The position numbers and the translations under genes are program-made. The notes under the pieces were generated by a model. The model made no database searches, had not been told where the DNA came from, and worked only from the letters and a program-made list of their open reading frames with translations. Positions 37,327-39,537 of a stretch of DNA of 39,537 bases are shown here, piece after piece. How positions within the stretch are numbered: the first letter of the stretch is position 1; each line of letters begins with the position of its first letter. The DNA comes from Chloroflexota bacterium (GTDB taxonomy: Bacteria > Chloroflexota > Chloroflexia > Chloroflexales > Roseiflexaceae), in the NCBI GenBank assembly GCA_003670675.1, contig QWQY01000004.1:1-39537 (forward strand), given 5' to 3'.

Positions 37327-39537
37327 CTACGGTATATTGGCGACCAAGTAGTCTGCGAGCTGCTGATAGAGTGCGACGGTCTCGGCTGGTAGTTGCTGGG
37401 CTGACGCAAGGGCTACGAGGTTCTGTGCTTGTATCGATGCGTTCTCGTATTCAAGACCGTTGCTGAGCACGATGGTGTAGTTCTGGAGCGCCTCGATGCT
37501 GTCCGGTTGGATCGCTACCAGCTGACCGAAGGCCGAAATGGCCTCTGGGTAGTTGCGTTCACGACTCGCGATGAGACCAAGGATCGAGAGGAGCAGACGA
37601 TCGTTCTGGTAGGGCGTAGCCATATAGGCGGTGCGCAGTTGTGTGAGTAAGGCAGGTGATCCTGCCAGTTCATCCACAATGGTCGAGATTTGACTATCGA
37701 GCGCATGTGGGTCTTTTTGGATGATTGCTGCGTAGAGTGGCAGTGCTTCGCTGTAGCGACCGTCTGCATAGGTGAGATCGGCTACGCGAATCGCAGTGTT
37801 GGCATATGCGGGATCGAGCATTTGTGAGCGCTCGAGGGCTGCGTGTGCTCGTTCTCGCGTTAATGCTGCTTCAGACGGGTTGGTATCGCGGAGTCTGTTT
37901 GCCCGGGCGATGAGTGCACCGATGTACTCGTTGAGGATGCTGACGTCGTTGGGTGCGTTGGAGACACCTTTTTCGAACCATGTCATGATGGCTGCTTCGA
38001 CCTCGGGGGTCTGTTCGACGCGGTTGTACCAAAACGTATAGAGGCGTGCGAGATTCGCGAAGTGGTCTTTGTTGTACTGGTTGAGGCTATGCGCTTCTAA
38101 CAGCGCTTGTTCGGCCAGGTGGACAATATCACGGGTGGAACGTGGTTCGAGGTAGTCTTTGATGTCGATTGCGGATTCTTTGGAAAGCAGTTCATGCAAT
38201 GACGTCTCTTGTGAATCGATGCGGTTGCCGCCGATCCGACGTTTGGCATCGGCGAGGTTCAGCAGAGAACGTCCCGCACTGAGGTAATAGTAATCCTGGC
38301 TTGGTTCCATGCGCATCGCATCGAGGAAGTACGACAGCCCGATGATTTGTTGGTCGGTATTGCCGGAATTCGTCGCGGCGTCGGCGTAGCTGGTTCCTTG
38401 CTGGAAGCGCATGTCTGCCAACGCGTTATCGAGGTTGTACGACCACGCCCCGTATGCGCCTGCTGCCAGGACCGCTGCGTAGATGAGATAGTCGGTTACC
38501 AACGGTTGTCGGCTTGATACAACGGGCTTCTGTGGTTGCGCAGGCACTCGTCTGCGCCCTGTCTGGGGTGGTTTGGCGAGCGGGAGTGCGACTGCCTCGC
38601 TCGATGTGGTTTGCTCAATCTGCGGCGATGATTCGGTCGCAAAACGGCCGACCACAAACAATACGCCGATCGACACCCACTGCATCATCAGCGAGGTCAC
38701 AACGGGAATGCCCGTCAGCCCTTCGACATTGTGGGCGACGATGGTGCTCATTGCTGCAATGACGAGGAACCGATGTGGTGCGCTGTTTGGTTGTTTGAGC
38801 AGTCTGAACCCATAGAGCAGTGCGCCACTGATGAGTGCGAGGTAACTGACCAATCCGAGCAGGCCCTTGTTGACCAACTCGTCGAGGAACGCCTCGTGCG
38901 AGCGATCGGGCGAGGCGCTACGTGATTCGATATTGGCGAGTGACGGCGGATAAAATGCGTTGTAGGCGACAAACATGCTCTCGGGACCCCAGCCGATGAT
39001 GGTACGGAGCGGATCAGCGGTAATTAGACCGATGGTGCCTTTACCGAATTCATCACCGAACCAGATTTTCATCCGGACATCACCCGTCGTGCCAGCGCTG
39101 ACATCGAAGAGCTTGCCCATGCGACCGATATACGGCACGGTGCGCAGTTCAGTAAATATTGGTGCCTGACTAAAATTGAACAAGAGCAGAAACCCCAGCA
39201 ACAGCCCCACCATGCTCCACTGCGCAACGAACAGTCGGGTGGCGAGTCGCGCAGAGCGACCGTTGCGGCGACGAATATCGAGCAATAACACCGTCACAAA
39301 GAACACGATGCCGACAGCCCCGCCGATCCATGGTCCACGGCTCTGCGTGAAGAAAATGGTAACAAGACTCGCCGCCTCAGAGACGAAGCTCAACCAGCCG
39401 ACGATGCGCGTGTATCGTTTGTCTGTGGTCGGTTGGGTTTTTTGGAAGATCGGTAGAACGACGGCTACCCACAGCATGACAATCCCAGTGAGCAACCAGA
39501 GTGACCAATTTGCACCGAAGCGCCCATCGGTAGGCGG
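37327..39537 (-). CDS. O-antigen ligase (Wzy/WaaL-like) membrane protein with C-terminal TPR-like repeats; 5' end beyond the window
   Basis: Frame stays open to the right edge (PPTDGRFGANWSLWLLTGIVMLW…); FFTQSRGPWIGGAVGIVFF…GWGPESMFVAYNAFYPPSLANIESRSASPDRSHEAFLDELVNKGLLGLVSYLALI; C-terminal TPR-like helices. Confidence 0.88.
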   Translation of the reverse strand, partial: PPTDGRFGANWSLWLLTGIVMLWVAVVLPIFQKTQPTTDKRYTRIVGWLSFVSEAASLVTIFFTQSRGPWIGGAVGIVFFVTVLLLDIRRRNGRSARLATRLFVAQWSMVGLLLGFLLLFNFSQAPIFTELRTVPYIGRMGKLFDVSAGTTGDVRMKIWFGDEFGKGTIGLITADPLRTIIGWGPESMFVAYNAFYPPSLANIESRSASPDRSHEAFLDELVNKGLLGLVSYLALISGALLYGFRLLKQPNSAPHRFLVIAAMSTIVAHNVEGLTGIPVVTSLMMQWVSIGVLFVVGRFATESSPQIEQTTSSEAVALPLAKPPQTGRRRVPAQPQKPVVSSRQPLVTDYLIYAAVLAAGAYGAWSYNLDNALADMRFQQGTSYADAATNSGNTDQQIIGLSYFLDAMRMEPSQDYYYLSAGRSLLNLADAKRRIGGNRIDSQETSLHELLSKESAIDIKDYLEPRSTRDIVHLAEQALLEAHSLNQYNKDHFANLARLYTFWYNRVEQTPEVEAAIMTWFEKGVSNAPNDVSILNEYIGALIARANRLRDTNPSEAALTRERAHAALERSQMLDPAYANTAIRVADLTYADGRYSEALPLYAAIIQKDPHALDSQISTIVDELAGSPALLTQLRTAYMATPYQNDRLLLSILGLIASRERNYPEAISAFGQLVAIQPDSIEALQNYTIVLSNGLEYENASIQAQNLVALASAQQLPAETVALYQQLADYLVANIP

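Noticed and set aside
1-39537. CRISPR arrays, tRNA/rRNA genes, transposons
   Set aside because: By eye I saw no regularly spaced direct repeats, rRNA-like conserved blocks, cloverleaf candidates or transposase motifs; a dedicated scan (tRNAscan-SE, Infernal, CRISPR finder) would be decisive

Overview
This 39.5 kb window is GC-rich, densely coding bacterial chromosome. The gene content resembles a Chloroflexota-type genome, but that is inference only. I assign about 29 protein-coding genes. Most are housekeeping: Sua5/TsaC, Pgi, CoaE, RimO, YajQ, RodZ-like, Dcd, MurJ, TypA/BipA and HU. Accessory genes include a P1B-type metal ATPase, an orphan OppD/OppF pair, a heterodimeric ABC exporter, and a class III aminotransferase/GNAT/ALDH cluster. 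An O-antigen-ligase/TPR protein runs off the right edge, and the last codons of a CDS run in from the left edge. I recognised no tRNA, rRNA, CRISPR array or transposase. The observations most worth following up are: (1) a non-coding block at ~26.31-26.79 kb with a dense DnaA-box-like cluster and an adjacent AT/pyrimidine-rich tract, a candidate oriC or DnaA-binding locus with no dnaA gene in the window; (2) an MTA/SAH-deaminase-type amidohydrolase with a C-terminal CYTH-like domain (4841-6814); (3) a ~1 kb AT-rich island (35.94-36.92 kb) with palindromes and a minus-strand reading frame interrupted by a few stops; (4) several smaller motif-level observations (SPC/HEGST metal ATPase, asymmetric ABC exporter, split Cys-pair membrane protein, palindrome over the blaI-like promoter). 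Most long ORFs antisense to these genes look like GC-rich shadow ORFs and are rejected.
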